A DNA stretch of 64,000 nt. Origin: Lepidodermella squamata (taxonomy: Eukaryota; Gastrotricha). Positions 1 through 10,059 of this stretch are shown piece after piece (position 1 is the first letter of the stretch; each line of letters begins with the position of its first letter). Position numbers and translations under genes: made by a program. The DNA lies in assembly GCA_047495785.1 (NCBI GenBank), contig JBLDXI010000074.1, forward strand, positions 1,364,001 to 1,428,000, in the 5' to 3' direction. The notes beneath the pieces are model-generated. The model ran no database searches, was not told the DNA's origin, and worked only from the letters and a program-made list of their open reading frames with translations.

Positions 1-388
1 GCCAATTTTGAATCACGCACTTTGCACGAGTAGGATATGTAGGACGTTTTCGACCGATTTTATTGACTTCCAACGGCAACGGCATTTTGATTACGAATTT
101 ATGGAGACCCATATCAATAGGATCCTGCAGGACAGTGCGGAATCAGACGTTGCGTGGGCTTCGCTCCAATTTATCTCCGTGGTTTGAGCACTGCCGTTTT
201 TCATCAACGAACAGACGATATTCCGTGTTTTTCTTTGAGGAAGTGCGACAATAGAAAAGCTTGTTTGTGTTGAATTGATTTGAATGGGCGTTTTTTACAG
301 GTGTCAATAATAGCAGGTCTTGTTCGATTCAATTCACATTTTTGCTTGAATACCTAAACTTCAAACTAGAGTTTCTGACTCTTCCTTA

Positions 389-1693
389 ATGAAAATCCTT
401 CTTGATCTTCATTTTTATCGATTCGTAGCCTTTCTCCTATCGATTTGCACCGAGGCCTCTGCGCTGAATACTACGTCCAAGTTGGCTGAATCAACTTCTA
501 CAACCGAGTCATCGAACAAACAAGTAACCGATTCCATTGAAACTGCTAAAGAGCTCGCAATCGCAGGGTTTTTCGCTCGACAAGACGCTGATACGAATTC
601 ATCTTACATATTGGAGAAATGTCCGCACGTCTCGGCTGAACGCCTGTTCCCTGCCTTGGACAAGGAAGCGTACACAGTTTTGCTCCCAGTGACACTCCAA
701 TTTCAGCCCGAGTACTTCTACGGCATAAACGACGTTGATGAGACTCTCTCAATTGCCGCATCACCACGCATTATTTGGGATGTAGAGTGTCCTGATTACG
801 GCCCGAACGTTCGGTTTTTCCGTGAGATACTACCGCCGTCGCAGTTATATTCAAAGCCAAAGTTCAAACATTTGAATTCTGTGCGCGACCCGGGAATGAA
901 CCAGAATTTCGATGAAGTGTTCAAGATCGAATCAAACGGATATATCGTCAATGAACCTAATATGGTGTTCAGTTGGCAGAAGTACGGCGTATTTGAGTCA
1001 TTCTGCTTCATCTCCTACCGAGATTTCCCATTCGGAGAAACTGAGTGCGGAATTATTTTTGTGAGTACGCTGTCTCCGGAGATCATCAACATTTCATCGG
1101 CTTACATGGGCAGGTACAGTGACGCTATTCTGCAGCCAAGGCGATCCTGGACTTATAAAGCTAACCGGACTGCTATCGACACATACCGGGATGGCCGAGA
1201 AAGAACTTACCGAAGAGCCACGTTCTACTTGAAATTCAAACGTGTGCCAGACTACTATATTAGCAACCAAATTATACCATGCAGCGTTCTCGCATTGATG
1301 GAGGTATTCGGCCTTCTAATACCTCCTCGTTTCCCCGACCGTCCAGCGTTTGCTATGACAATTCTTCTTGCTCTAACGGTTCTGCAAGGCCAAGTGCTGC
1401 AAATTGTCCCGATAACTTCTGAAAGAATTTATCTCAACGACTTCGTTCTGCTGTGCTGCCTGATCGCCACTCTTTGCAGCGTCTACGCTTGCTTTACCAA
1501 CTGTTTAGCCAACTCGTCCGATAAGTCGCGCCCTGCCTTCATCTACCGAATGTTCAAGTTTCACCTCTGCAAACGGCTGTCGGTTTCGATTACTCTCGTT
1601 CGAATGGTCGACTGCATAATTGGCCTGGTTTCGCTTCTGTTTCTCGGGATGCTCGGTGTTTACACTTACACTCTAGCAGTTAAGTGGGGCTGA
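389..1693 (+). CDS. Cys-loop ligand-gated ion channel subunit, intronless
   Basis: This 434-residue protein looks like a pentameric ligand-gated channel subunit of the plasma membrane. A hydrophobic N-terminus (about 1-26) reads as a signal peptide. The extracellular domain holds the signature loop: Cys206 and Cys220 separated by 13 residues, with FPFGETEC inside it. Four hydrophobic segments follow at about 294-312, 327-348, 353-375 and 408-430, with an unusually short M3-M4 loop. The M1-M2 linker contains PPRFPDRP and lacks the GEK motif common in cation channels, so ion selectivity cannot be called. I see no vicinal Cys pair, so it is not a classical nicotinic alpha subunit. The whole CDS is one exon, unlike the intron-rich genes elsewhere in the window, which may mean a retrocopy or intron loss. 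The family call is firm; the ligand is unknown. Confidence 0.85.
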   Translation: MKILLDLHFYRFVAFLLSICTEASALNTTSKLAESTSTTESSNKQVTDSIETAKELAIAGFFARQDADTNSSYILEKCPHVSAERLFPALDKEAYTVLLPVTLQFQPEYFYGINDVDETLSIAASPRIIWDVECPDYGPNVRFFREILPPSQLYSKPKFKHLNSVRDPGMNQNFDEVFKIESNGYIVNEPNMVFSWQKYGVFESFCFISYRDFPFGETECGIIFVSTLSPEIINISSAYMGRYSDAILQPRRSWTYKANRTAIDTYRDGRERTYRRATFYLKFKRVPDYYISNQIIPCSVLALMEVFGLLIPPRFPDRPAFAMTILLALTVLQGQVLQIVPITSERIYLNDFVLLCCLIATLCSVYACFTNCLANSSDKSRPAFIYRMFKFHLCKRLSVSITLVRMVDCIIGLVSLLFLGMLGVYTYTLAVKWG

Positions 1694-2151
1694 AAACAAC
1701 ATTTATACCTATTGCGTGTTCTGAAGAAATGAGAACGGCAATTTTAACAGAAAACAAACCGCTAAACCAGAAAAGCACTTGTGAGTGAAATAGGAAAACG
1801 CATCCTTATTAGGAATTGTACAAGTTTTTCACCGCTGTTTTGTGCCATAGCTGTTTTGAGAGCCTACCTCATACCGTATTTGCCTGTCCATCTCGGTGCG
1901 CGTTTCTATTGTAACACTGCATTGATATATTAAAATCGTCAAGCGTTGTTGTCTGCAAAAATTTCAATAATACAGGGTATATTCGAGGCTGAAGCGAAAC
2001 TCAGCATTCGAAAATTGCCAGAAACAGCTGCTATTATCGCGTCTTCGATTAAGCTATTAGCTATCAAGTTCTTAAATGATCTTTACTTTATTAATCAGAG
2101 ATTTAGGGCTGGCGAAGATTCGCAGAATAGAAAGTCTGATATAGTTTGACG
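1694..2151. other. Non-coding spacer
   Basis: A/T-rich spacer after the channel gene. I see no convincing coding exon. The last ~60 bases are related to the downstream flank of the secreted-family gene at 12.8 kb, so the duplicated block starts before the recognisable coding fragment. Confidence 0.5.
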
Positions 2152-2212
2152 CTAATCATCTAGGTCGCTGCCAACGCCAAGGATTGGGAAGGGCAAGTCG
2201 ATAGGCTGCTTG
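2152..2212 (-). pseudogene. 3'-end fragment of the tandem secreted-protein family (copy D)
   Basis: On the minus strand this reads PIDLPFPILG and then an acidic end and TAG stop. It matches the C-terminal end of the copy at 12846-13592 almost base for base. Similarity continues into the downstream flank but stops at about 2215, so only the last ~20 codons survive. It is a truncated fourth member of the family. Confidence 0.7.
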
Positions 2213-2789
2213 AAGTTCAAACCTTTCGTAAATACTTTGACGTTTACGTAGAATTAGCTCTTTTTTCCTAGATTCGCGTCCTCACCTTCACTTCTACCTC
2301 ACCTCAATCACTAACTAAGCCAGATAATTGAAGGTATGAAGCGGCATATTATTTTTTCTGTCACAAAAATAAGTCCTAATCATTGTGCTAGAACATTTCA
2401 CTTTTTCAAATTTTCTTCCAGGCTTGGGTAAGGACCCTTCTCTTACTGCGTGTCTTGTTCACGGGTATGTAATTGGGTAACCGTAAACCGCATTAGTTTA
2501 AAGCCTCGATAAACCAGTTTCCGAATTCTTTTTAGTAGAGTCAATTTCCATTTAAAATAATTTTTTTGAAAATGAACAAAGCTGATGGAGAAAATGAACT
2601 CCAACTGCCGAGTAGTCGTGTGCCGAGTTGTCGTTTTCGATCGAATCATTGCCGAATCGACGTTTGTTGAATTGTCGTATTCCTAGTTGTCGTTGCTCAG
2701 TTGTCATACAACCCATGCAACGTGCATCGGACAGGGCAGTGCTCGTAGCCTTTTTTCTTGTGAAATTTGCCATACACCTGCCCTCGTCC

Positions 2790-3431
2790 ATTGCAATTCA
2801 CTGCGATAACCTTAAAACAAAATGTCTTAGACTATGTGGATTGATTTGTAGAGCCTTTACTAATACTTCCTTCAGACTTGAAGCCTACCGTGTGTATGTC
2901 CTTCCTATAATCGATTACTGTTCATCCGTAATTCGCCATACTTGCTAACTGTCATAGAATCACTAGAAAAATTACAATTTAATTTTCTCAAAAGAGCCTT
3001 TAATATACCTCGCTGCTCTCATATTACGTATGAATGTTTATTGAAACGTAGTGGAATGGACTCCTTGGAAAAGCGTCGCTTTAAAAATGATTTGAAATTA
3101 ACTTATAAGCTATATCACCACTTCTATTATGTCAATTTTGACGACTTCTATGAATTTTCTAAATCAAATTACGCTAGCAAACACCGGCTAAGACCTTCTA
3201 AGTGTAAACGCGATTGCAAAAAATATTTTTTTAACAGAAGAACAATTAATTATTGGAACAAACTACCTGCTGACGTCGTTTCTGCCTCTTTAAATGTTTT
3301 TAAACAATATCTTAATGTTGACTGTAACCTAGAGAAATATCTTTTATCCTCAGTGAGGCGCCTGGCTGGCTAATTGCATACGCATGAAAAGTGCACTTGC
3401 GACGACAAATAAATAAATAAAATAAACAAAT
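2790..3431 (+). mobile_element. 5'-truncated non-LTR retrotransposon (LINE), end of reverse transcriptase ORF
   Basis: Two overlapping frames together resemble the C-terminal part of CR1/Jockey-like reverse transcriptases. The first ends with LPIIDYCSSVI, corresponding to the family's 'P-L-EYCS-W' block. The second carries IESLEKLQFNFLKRAF, SLEKRRFKNDL and INYWNKLPADVV. A frameshift near 2940 separates them. The 5' part is missing and the copy ends in an A-rich tail of AAATA-type units at about 3405-3431. This is a dead copy; family assignment below non-LTR level is uncertain. Confidence 0.75.
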
Positions 3432-3434
3432 TGG

Positions 3435-3665
3435 TCACCCGAGTTTTGGTCCAGTTGACGTAAGGGTCGTATCGGCGAAGCAATCAAGGGACTGCTGTAG
3501 CCCACCCAGTGGAGCCGATGGTCGGACATACTGGTCGTATTCATAAGTTCGCTTAACAGGCTGATCATCCGCATCGGCTTCGCTCGTTCCTTCACCGCGA
3601 TCTTCTGATATGCCATCGGATTCGCCATCGGATTCGGACTCCGAGGACAGCGGCAAATTTGCCAC
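3435..3665 (-). CDS. Possible orphan exon or small acidic protein
   Basis: A 76-codon minus-strand frame starts MANLPLSSESESDGESDG and is rich in Ser, Asp and Glu, then turns to RTYEYDQYVRPSAPLGG. Composition and third-base use resemble the real exons in the window. There is no signal peptide, no recognised domain and no partner exon that I can see. It lies directly against the 3' tail of the LINE copy. It could be an exon stranded by the insertion, or a chance frame. Confidence 0.25.
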   Translation of the reverse strand: MANLPLSSESESDGESDGISEDRGEGTSEADADDQPVKRTYEYDQYVRPSAPLGGLQQSLDCFADTTLTSTGPKLG

Positions 3666-3819
3666 GAAAACAGAGAAAATAAATAGTACTTAGTGGGGAA
3701 AATGAAAACGCCATTCTCAGATTGATGAAATGAATGGAAAAACATTAGGCTTTTAAAACCTTTGCTGTGCTGAAGCTGCGCCGAAGCTGCGCCGTCCACA
3801 CGCCTTACACGGGCTGGAA

Positions 3820-3925
3820 CAGCTTTATTTTGTCGGATGAAAAGAGCCGCCCTTGTCGGATGTTTTTAGTCACATTTTTGGTTGTCGGATGAAATAAGAC
3901 ATTGGTCGGATGAAAAAAGTCACAC
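3820..3925. repeat. Short degenerate repeat with TCGGATG core
   Basis: The heptamer TCGGATG occurs four times in about 90 bases (near 3833, 3856, 3890 and 3905), usually as GTCGGATGAAA and twice followed by AGTCAC. The spacing is irregular. It looks like a small decayed tandem repeat or a site cluster; no gene starts nearby. Confidence 0.4.
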
Positions 3926-4287
3926 CCTGGTTTCATTTATTTTGATGAGATCAAGACTGAGCGGCAATTGCCCACTTCAAATCTTATACCACGTGACAGA
4001 GGTGCTCGCGTTCTATATGCACGCAAAATTTGTTGAACAACGGAGATATCTGTTTTAAGAAGCACTCCATTTAATAATACAGAGCAAAATGTTAGCTTGA
4101 GTGCTTACTCTGGTCACTTTTTTCTCTATGGAATTCACATATTACCTCATGAGCACTGAAAATACTCTGTAGCTTAAACGGCTTTCCAAGATCTTTAATT
4201 TTCATATTCAGAAGATTAACAGCGTCATTATTGATTCTCGAAAAAGCGATACGTTATCACTTATCATCAATGGCTTGGCCGCTGTCG

Positions 4288-5293
4288 TTACCCGAGGGTT
4301 AAGCCGATCGGGGGCTGCATTTCCCTTGGGGGCTGCACTTCCGTCTGGGAGTCGGTTAAGCCGATCGGGGGCTGCATTTCCCTTGGGGGCTGCACTTCCG
4401 TCTGGGAGTCGGTTAAGCCGATCGGGGGCTGCATTTCCCTTGGGGGCTGCACTTCCGTCTGGGAGTCGGTTAAGCCGATCGGGGGCTGCACTTCCGTCTG
4501 GGAGTCGGTTAAGCCGATCGGGGGCTGCATTTTCCTTGGGGGCTGCAATATGGGTTCCTGCATTATTGGCCGCTGCTCTAACGGCGAATCAATAGGACGC
4601 TGCTCGTACGGCGACGGTGTAGGCAACGCTTCTTGAACGGGGTCCCGGATAACGACATTTGTATCGAAATTCAACTCTCCGCGAGAATTCGTGTACTTGG
4701 TCAGTTCGGACCATTCAACAGGCCAGCGGATGGTCACAGTAGGATTCGGCGTGTAGTACTGCTGCGAGATGCCGTTCAGCACGACGCGAATGCCCATAAC
4801 CAGAGGCTTTCCGCCAGTTGTCGCTGGCTTCAGGGAGAGCGTGATGTCGTAGTCGAGCGATCGGCTGGGGGCAACAGTTTTGATGGTCGTAGCCAGAGAA
4901 GGCCGAAGGACTGTTGTCAGATATTGGCTTCGCTGCACCTTAAAATACCTGCATTGATCAAAAAAAATTTCCCTGTTTTTCTGTTTGGCCAGTCATGAAA
5001 ACTTACATTCCGCCGATGATATTCCTCGCGATTGGAACCTCGTCCGATTTGGTACCAGTGATGTTAGCCGCACTGAGTTGGTCGTTGTTTTTCAGCGAAC
5101 CGAAGCCGCAGAATGTCGCCGAGTAGGCTTGCGTTCTCGAGTCATCCGCATTCATCGCTGCATAACAGAATGCAAGGCAATGAATCTAGAATAAGCTTAT
5201 AGTACTATATTGATACTTACATTGCTTAGTTGTGGTCTGTGCGCTGTTTACACCGAGCAGTGCAGCCACAGAGAGTGCGATAAGCTGCCACAT
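4288..5293 (-). CDS. Secreted protein of a tandem local family, copy A (proline-rich tail)
   Basis: Three exons on the minus strand: 5221-5293, 5007-5157 and 4288-4948, with introns in phase 1 and phase 2. The start MWQLIALSVAALLGVNSA is a clear signal peptide. The mature part contains DDSRTQAY, AANITGTKSDEVPIARNI and, across the second intron, YFKVQRSQYL, then SLDYDITLSLKP, GIRVVLNGISQQYY and IRWPVEWSEL. I do not recognise the domain; the spacing is loosely like a SEA-type alpha/beta fold, which is only a guess. The C-terminus has grown a repetitive tail of about five units of the MQPPIGLTDSQTEVQPP type that copies B and C lack. Neighbouring copies share exon positions and phases, so this is a recent local family. 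All splice borders are canonical GT-AG. Confidence 0.7.
4298..4550. repeat. 57-bp coding tandem repeat in copy A
   Basis: Units of 57 bp (19 codons) start near 4298, 4355 and 4412. A 39-bp unit near 4469 has lost 18 bp between two internal copies of GGGGGCTGCA, and a partial unit follows. Unit lengths are multiples of three, so the frame survives. The units are nearly identical, indicating recent expansion. Confidence 0.85.
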
Positions 5294-6891
5294 TAGTAAT
5301 CTCTATTGCAGCACGTAGTGATTCAAAGATTGAAAACCTCCATTTTAGGAACTTTGTCAAGACTCTCGCTAAAAGGGCAGGGTAGATCCGTGTTGCAAAT
5401 GTTCAGGTATGGTCATGAGAACATAGGATTCCCCCAAATGCCCTCAAGAACTTGGAATAAGCCTCTAAGTTGTATCAAAGTTGCAAAGTTGGAGCAAAGA
5501 TTCTACAGTTACAGGAAACTGAACGGCATTAATATGCCTACTCAATTTCTCCATCATGTACATAGCCAAGAGGCAAGCACTTCAAAGCTTATTAATGAAA
5601 AGTTTCTGGTAGGATTATTCTCGTCGGTCGTGCTCAAGTAAACATTATTCGATACTCACTCAAGTCAGAAAGGCCGAGCCAAATATAAAAAAACGAGCAT
5701 TTAACCACGCGTTTTTTCTTCTCCGTGCGGTTATCCTATTGTCAATGCTGTTTTCTGACTAATCTGAATGATGAAAGCTGAATTTGAAAAAATAATAACC
5801 TGGGAGAGAAGAGAGAAGACGTAAAACTTGAGTAAAACTATTCCTAACTACAGTGAAAATCATAAATTCCGCACGGTCAGGAATTTGTTGAGTTGAAACT
5901 AAAAATATCTCTAAGACGCGCCCGAACTATTTTTAGCACCAAGCTGGGTTTAAAATCAACTAAAAATAAAAAGTGTAACTCGGACAGACCAAAAATTTTG
6001 AATAGTTTTAAAAATATGAATATTTATAAGGCGCTATTAATATTCCGAAGCCCTCAAAGTTGATAATTATGTCGGTAAAATTCCGGAAACAATAAGTTTT
6101 CCTTTGTTGTAACCTTACTCTAAGTGCTCAAATTTTTCTGCAATTTTCGGCACTTAACTAAGAATGTCCTAGTTGCATGACACCTCATAAATATATTCAT
6201 ATTGTTGAAACTATCCCCCTTTCCTTGGAGCTATTATTGGAGCTCGTGAAAAAGGCGTCATCTTGGTCCGTTTTGCAGGGGTTGAAGAGCCTCATTTCGC
6301 ACGTGCGAAAAATGTCAACTAGCGTCGTCTCAATTCCACCGTGCGGATCTTTTGATTGCCACTGTATGAACGAAATACCGTAACACATTAAGTTATCGAA
6401 AATCGCCTAAAAATGGGTAACACATCGCCCAAATTTTAAATCTGCTGATCAAAGTGACTGTGCGTGCAGCGCCGCATTTTGATCAAACGCGGCGCAAATT
6501 ACGCAACCTGCAGCAGGTTAAAGTAGGTTAAAGGTTAAAGTAGGTCTTACTAAGGAAATTCGCCGGAAAAAGAAAACCAATGATAAAAATAAGGTTAAAG
6601 ATAAGAAAAATAAAACCACCAAGAAACGAGAAAATAAGAAAAATCCCGGCGAAAAGGATTTTGAGATAAAATTATTCCCGATATCCAACTAGCGGAATCG
6701 GTTTCTTTCGAAAAAGATGAATGACGCATGGTTGTAAACTCGATTGAAAATTACGAATTCTATACAAAAAGCAGAATCCTCGACTGTGGGGGTAGGTGAG
6801 GATCGTTCTTCGCCTGCCTTTGCCCTCTTCAGAACCGGAAAACGGTACACGACGCTCAGTCCCATAGAGAACGTAGTGATCACTATATACA
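5294..6891. other. Non-coding; duplicated 5' flank of copy A
   Basis: The first ~480 bases match 15858-16400, the flank of copy C, with small indels, for example GATTGAAAACCTCCATTTTA in both. This marks the duplicated unit as larger than the gene. The rest, to 6891, shows no supported gene; it is A/T-rich with scattered direct repeats such as the GTAGGTTAAAG runs near 6525-6550. Confidence 0.6.
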
Positions 6892-7027
6892 ATATCTGGG
6901 AGCTTTGTAGCGGATAGCGGAAAATATTCGCCTGAAGGCCAGCTATGGAGACCTGAGGCGCAGCCGAAGGTCGGAATAGCGGCCTGAAGGCGAATATTTG
7001 ACCTATCCGCTAAAAGCTTCCAGATAT
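6892..7027. repeat. Inverted repeat (foldback, ~45-bp arms)
   Basis: The left arm at 6892-6938 and the right arm at 6982-7027 are imperfect reverse complements, sharing ATATCTGG, AGCTTT, TAGCGGATA and AATATTCGCC. The loop contains CTGAGGCGCAGCCGAAGG, which recurs at 13983. It looks like a small foldback or MITE-type element. Confidence 0.6.
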
Positions 7028-8035
7028 AGTTGTTATCCGGATCACTATCCCCGACTATCCTCCCGAAATACCAAATTATCGCTACAATACAGGTATCACC
7101 TCAGTCGAATTAAGTGAAAATAACGAAAATAAAAAATCCAACTTAAAATTTTGCATCAAAGTTGCAAAAGCGAATGATTTTCAAAAGCTAATCATTTTTC
7201 ACTTTTTCGCCGCGATTTGAACATGCTTTTTTCACGCCCGTCCGCATCAACATGGGTGGCATCGATTCGGGCAAAACGTCAAGCCTATCTCTCGAATTGC
7301 GAATTGGCCGTTCAATTCTAGAAGCCAGGCTGCTAATACGCTTGAAGAATCTCCAGGCGACCAGCCAGTCACCCAGCAAAGGCAACGAAACGGTGTCGGC
7401 TATGGCGACTTGTTTCCTGTAACATCTTCTCTTGGCGCCACAACGGTTCTCGAGTAGATCTGGCCCCGCTCTGGAGCAATATCAGGCGCAAGTTTTGGCT
7501 GGCTCAAGCCTCGGCAATCGGCGATGATTCTCGACTCCGCTGGATTTTCTGCCGGATTCAACCTGATCCAACGGCAAAAATGGCTTGGCCCGCTTGTCCC
7601 CGTGTCTTTGCGGCAAATCCTTCAACTTAGTTAATTTTCTCGTAATTGCGAAATAATAAAATTTTGGGTGTCGCGGGGGTTTTGGCGCCTCAGTATTTTT
7701 TGTGACTTTTGTATCTGTGCTCAAAGAAATCGAAAATAGGGGTAATTGCTGCCAAAATTTCAAGCCATGACCTGAGTTTAAATCAGCCCGGATAGCATGA
7801 TATCCTGGCTCAAACAGCCCGGAATAGCAGAAAATATTCCGGGCTGTTTTACGGCGTATTTTCCACTATGATCCGGATAACGTTCTCTATGCTCAGTCCC
7901 GAAGAGAATTAATAAAAACATTATTATTATTATATTATACCTTGCGCCTCCTTAATCGCACTAGCCGGCGCCCTATCACTCAGAGCCACCGCAAGGGGCG
8001 GAAACACGTCTGGATAAGTAAACAACGGATGTAAA
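7028..8035. other. Non-coding stretch with possible captured fragment
   Basis: The plus strand at about 7205-7454 reads open as HARPHQHGWHRFGQ and onward with a Gln-rich part, with no ATG, splice border or recognised domain. A GTTCTCTATG/CATAGAGAAC pair near 6870 and 7876 could be ends of a ~1-kb element, but the match is too short to be sure. Confidence 0.3.
7811..7850. repeat. Perfect short hairpin
   Basis: AAACAGCCCGGAATA and its exact reverse complement flank an 8-base loop. A related CAGCCCGGATAGC lies just upstream at about 7787. There is no T-run or gene end beside it, so it is probably part of a repeat rather than a terminator. Confidence 0.5.
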
Positions 8036-8039
8036 GGGC

Positions 8040-8130
8040 CTTGAGCGCTCTTATAGCACAGCGTTTCGCCACGACGTCTCAGTGGCGGGGTTCGATTCCC
8101 AGAGGTCGATTGTCACCCCATCAGGCCTGC
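8040..8130 (+). repeat. tRNA-like SINE head or tRNA relic
   Basis: The sequence has a good internal polymerase III B box, GGGTTCGATTCCC near 8087-8099, and a weak A-box-like TAGCACAGCG about 35 bases upstream. The stems do not close into a clean tRNA cloverleaf. A tRNA-derived SINE or a decayed tRNA copy is the likeliest reading. Confidence 0.4.
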
Positions 8131-8268
8131 CCTACACGACTAGGATCCACTCGGCCATATTAACATTATCGGGAAACATGTAAAGTTCTTTTCAAGGTGC
8201 TTTTATGGAGGGAAAATTGATATAAGGCGGATGGATAATTGCGCGGCAAAGTTTAACATTTCGGCTGC

Positions 8269-8680
8269 CAAAATATATGTTGTACGCCTACAGAGGATCT
8301 AAGCTTATACGGGATGAGCGATATTTTAAACTGTCATAGCGGCAAAACCGTGAGGGTGACTATCGATCATCATTTGTCAATCGATTGCTGTAATCAAGGG
8401 TTATCGATTGGTGTCTAATCGAAGTCCACGCGGCACATTCAGAGTCCAGTTTTGGTCAAAAACGCAAATTTTTCGCATTTTTTCAACTTTGAAGGCAAAA
8501 ATCATATTTCCAAAAGTTGTGCGCGGAATTCGATTTGGCACCAATCGATAACCCTTGATTACAGCAATCGATTGACATGTGATGATTGATAGTCACCCTC
8601 ACGGTTTTGCCATTATTTTGGATAAATACAATGCTCATACCCTAAAGGCTTAAATCCCCTATAGGCGTACAACATATATA
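8269..8680. mobile_element. Foldback transposon, copy 1
   Basis: A 271-bp core at 8341-8611 begins GGCAAAACCGTGAGGGTGAC and ends with its reverse complement; inside the core, TCAATCGATTGCTGTAATCA also has an inverted partner. Outside the core lies a second, less perfect inverted repeat of about 70 bp per arm, containing TGTTGTACGCCTA and its complement. CGGCTGC sits on both sides (8262-8268 and 8685-8691), like a target-site duplication. No protein is encoded. The same core, at the same length, lies at 58273-58543. Confidence 0.8.
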
Positions 8681-8805
8681 TTTCCGGCTGCACGCGTGTG
8701 ATTACGGTTACAAAGTAAACTTTTGGGCTTGGGCGCTGCAGGTTTCAAAATTGGACGCAGGTGAAGGATTTCCATCCAAAATTAGCCTTATAACTCAACA
8801 TTCTA

Positions 8806-10045
8806 CATGCTAAATCACTTTGCCTAACCCTAGTCCTAATCTTAAGCCTAATCGACTCAAAATGTGCACAAGCCTTATAATTTCTGAGCCGAACTTCAAG
8901 TGGGTTAAAAATTTGAATTTAACCTTAAAACATATGCAACCTACAGCTATTCCTTTTCTGCAAACAGAACTCGAAAAGGACCCATGTTGCAAATCAGCAA
9001 AATTGCCTCATTTTTTATTGTTCTCTCAAATCGGCAAGATTTCGTCCAGGTATCAACAAGGTCACACAATATTACATAATTGTATAGCAATAATTTTGAA
9101 GCGCGACCGCCCCGCCTCGCTGCGTGACGCATTGAGAGCCGCAATTTTTAAGGTCATCGAGTATAATAATATTGCAATATGTATATCGGCATGTGTCAAC
9201 GAGCAGCGGAGCGGTAAATCACGCGATGTTTGAGATTAGCATTCCAATAGATTTCTATCAATATTATTATTTCAGTATAATATAATTATTGAAATAATTC
9301 TTCCAATATTAAGCTGTAAAATTGGTAGAAAATTTGTGAGCAATACAATTTTCCATTCACTGAAAGAGAGACAGACGTAATTTAGTAGTAGGGCAATAAC
9401 AGCTTTTTTGAGCAACGTGATGATAATTTTTTTGTTCAGTAAAAGGCACAATGATTTTTTTACAGGTCGAATTTTAGTTATAAAAAAAATTGCTACTATT
9501 TTTGATTGCACAAATTGAGCAAAAACTTTTTTCGCATAATCGCATAGTAATAATAATAAATTGAGCCGGATTATTTTTGTTTATCATGGCGACGAGTAAA
9601 AATGAAGTCGTAAATGGTATTGTACAATTTTTTACAATTTTAATACTAATTTTGTCGCACGTCAATGCTTTCGGTTGTACCGCCGGTGACTCGAATAGGA
9701 AGGCTGGCTGTCGGGCATGTAGTCGCGCTGCTGCTGCTGCCCTCTGCTGTCGAAGTTTTGCGCGTACCTTTGGCCGAGCGAGTTCGAGGAGGGTGAAGCA
9801 CTGTTTCCGCTGTTGCCGTTTTTACAGCCGTTTTCGCACTCTGCCTGTGTTTTGAAGTTGTTGTGATTGCCGCCGCAGCCCGTGTAGATGAACGGCTTGC
9901 ATACCTCGAGCGACGTGTCGTAGTAGTAACGCACGATTTGAGTGCGGCACGTGCCAGGGTCGACGGATTGCAGGCACTCACCTGAGGGGAAAATCGTGAT
10001 GTTAATTAACCTCAAAACGGAGACGTTGTAAAAGTGGATTCAGAA
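8806..10045. repeat. Segmental duplication, unit 1 (Kunitz exon and 3' flank)
   Basis: This block matches 16483-17850 over more than 1 kb, with small indels and short tandem differences. It contains a CCTAAC-rich degenerate stretch near 8821, a long A/T-rich downstream flank, the Kunitz-coding exon and the start of the intron upstream of it. Similarity fades beyond about 10050. Confidence 0.8.
9662..9981 (-). pseudogene. Detached copy of the Kunitz terminal exon
   Basis: The frame is open from an intact acceptor at 9981/9982 to the stop at 9662. All six Kunitz cysteines are present with normal spacing (C-x8-C-x15-C-x7-C-x12-C-x3-C), and Arg follows the second Cys at the expected P1 position. 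It differs from the exon at 17444-17787 by in-frame length changes in the Asn/Gly tail and by AQNFDSRG versus AQNISPNFSDSRG. I find no other exon of this gene beside it. Either it is a dead duplicate that has kept its frame, or it is an alternative last exon of the WAP/Kunitz gene; its phase would allow that. Confidence 0.6.
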
Positions 10046-10059
10046 ATTCGGTAAAATTG

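Noticed and set aside
8040-8130. Functional tRNA gene
   Set aside because: A good B box is present but the acceptor, D and anticodon stems do not close, so only a SINE head or relic is reported.
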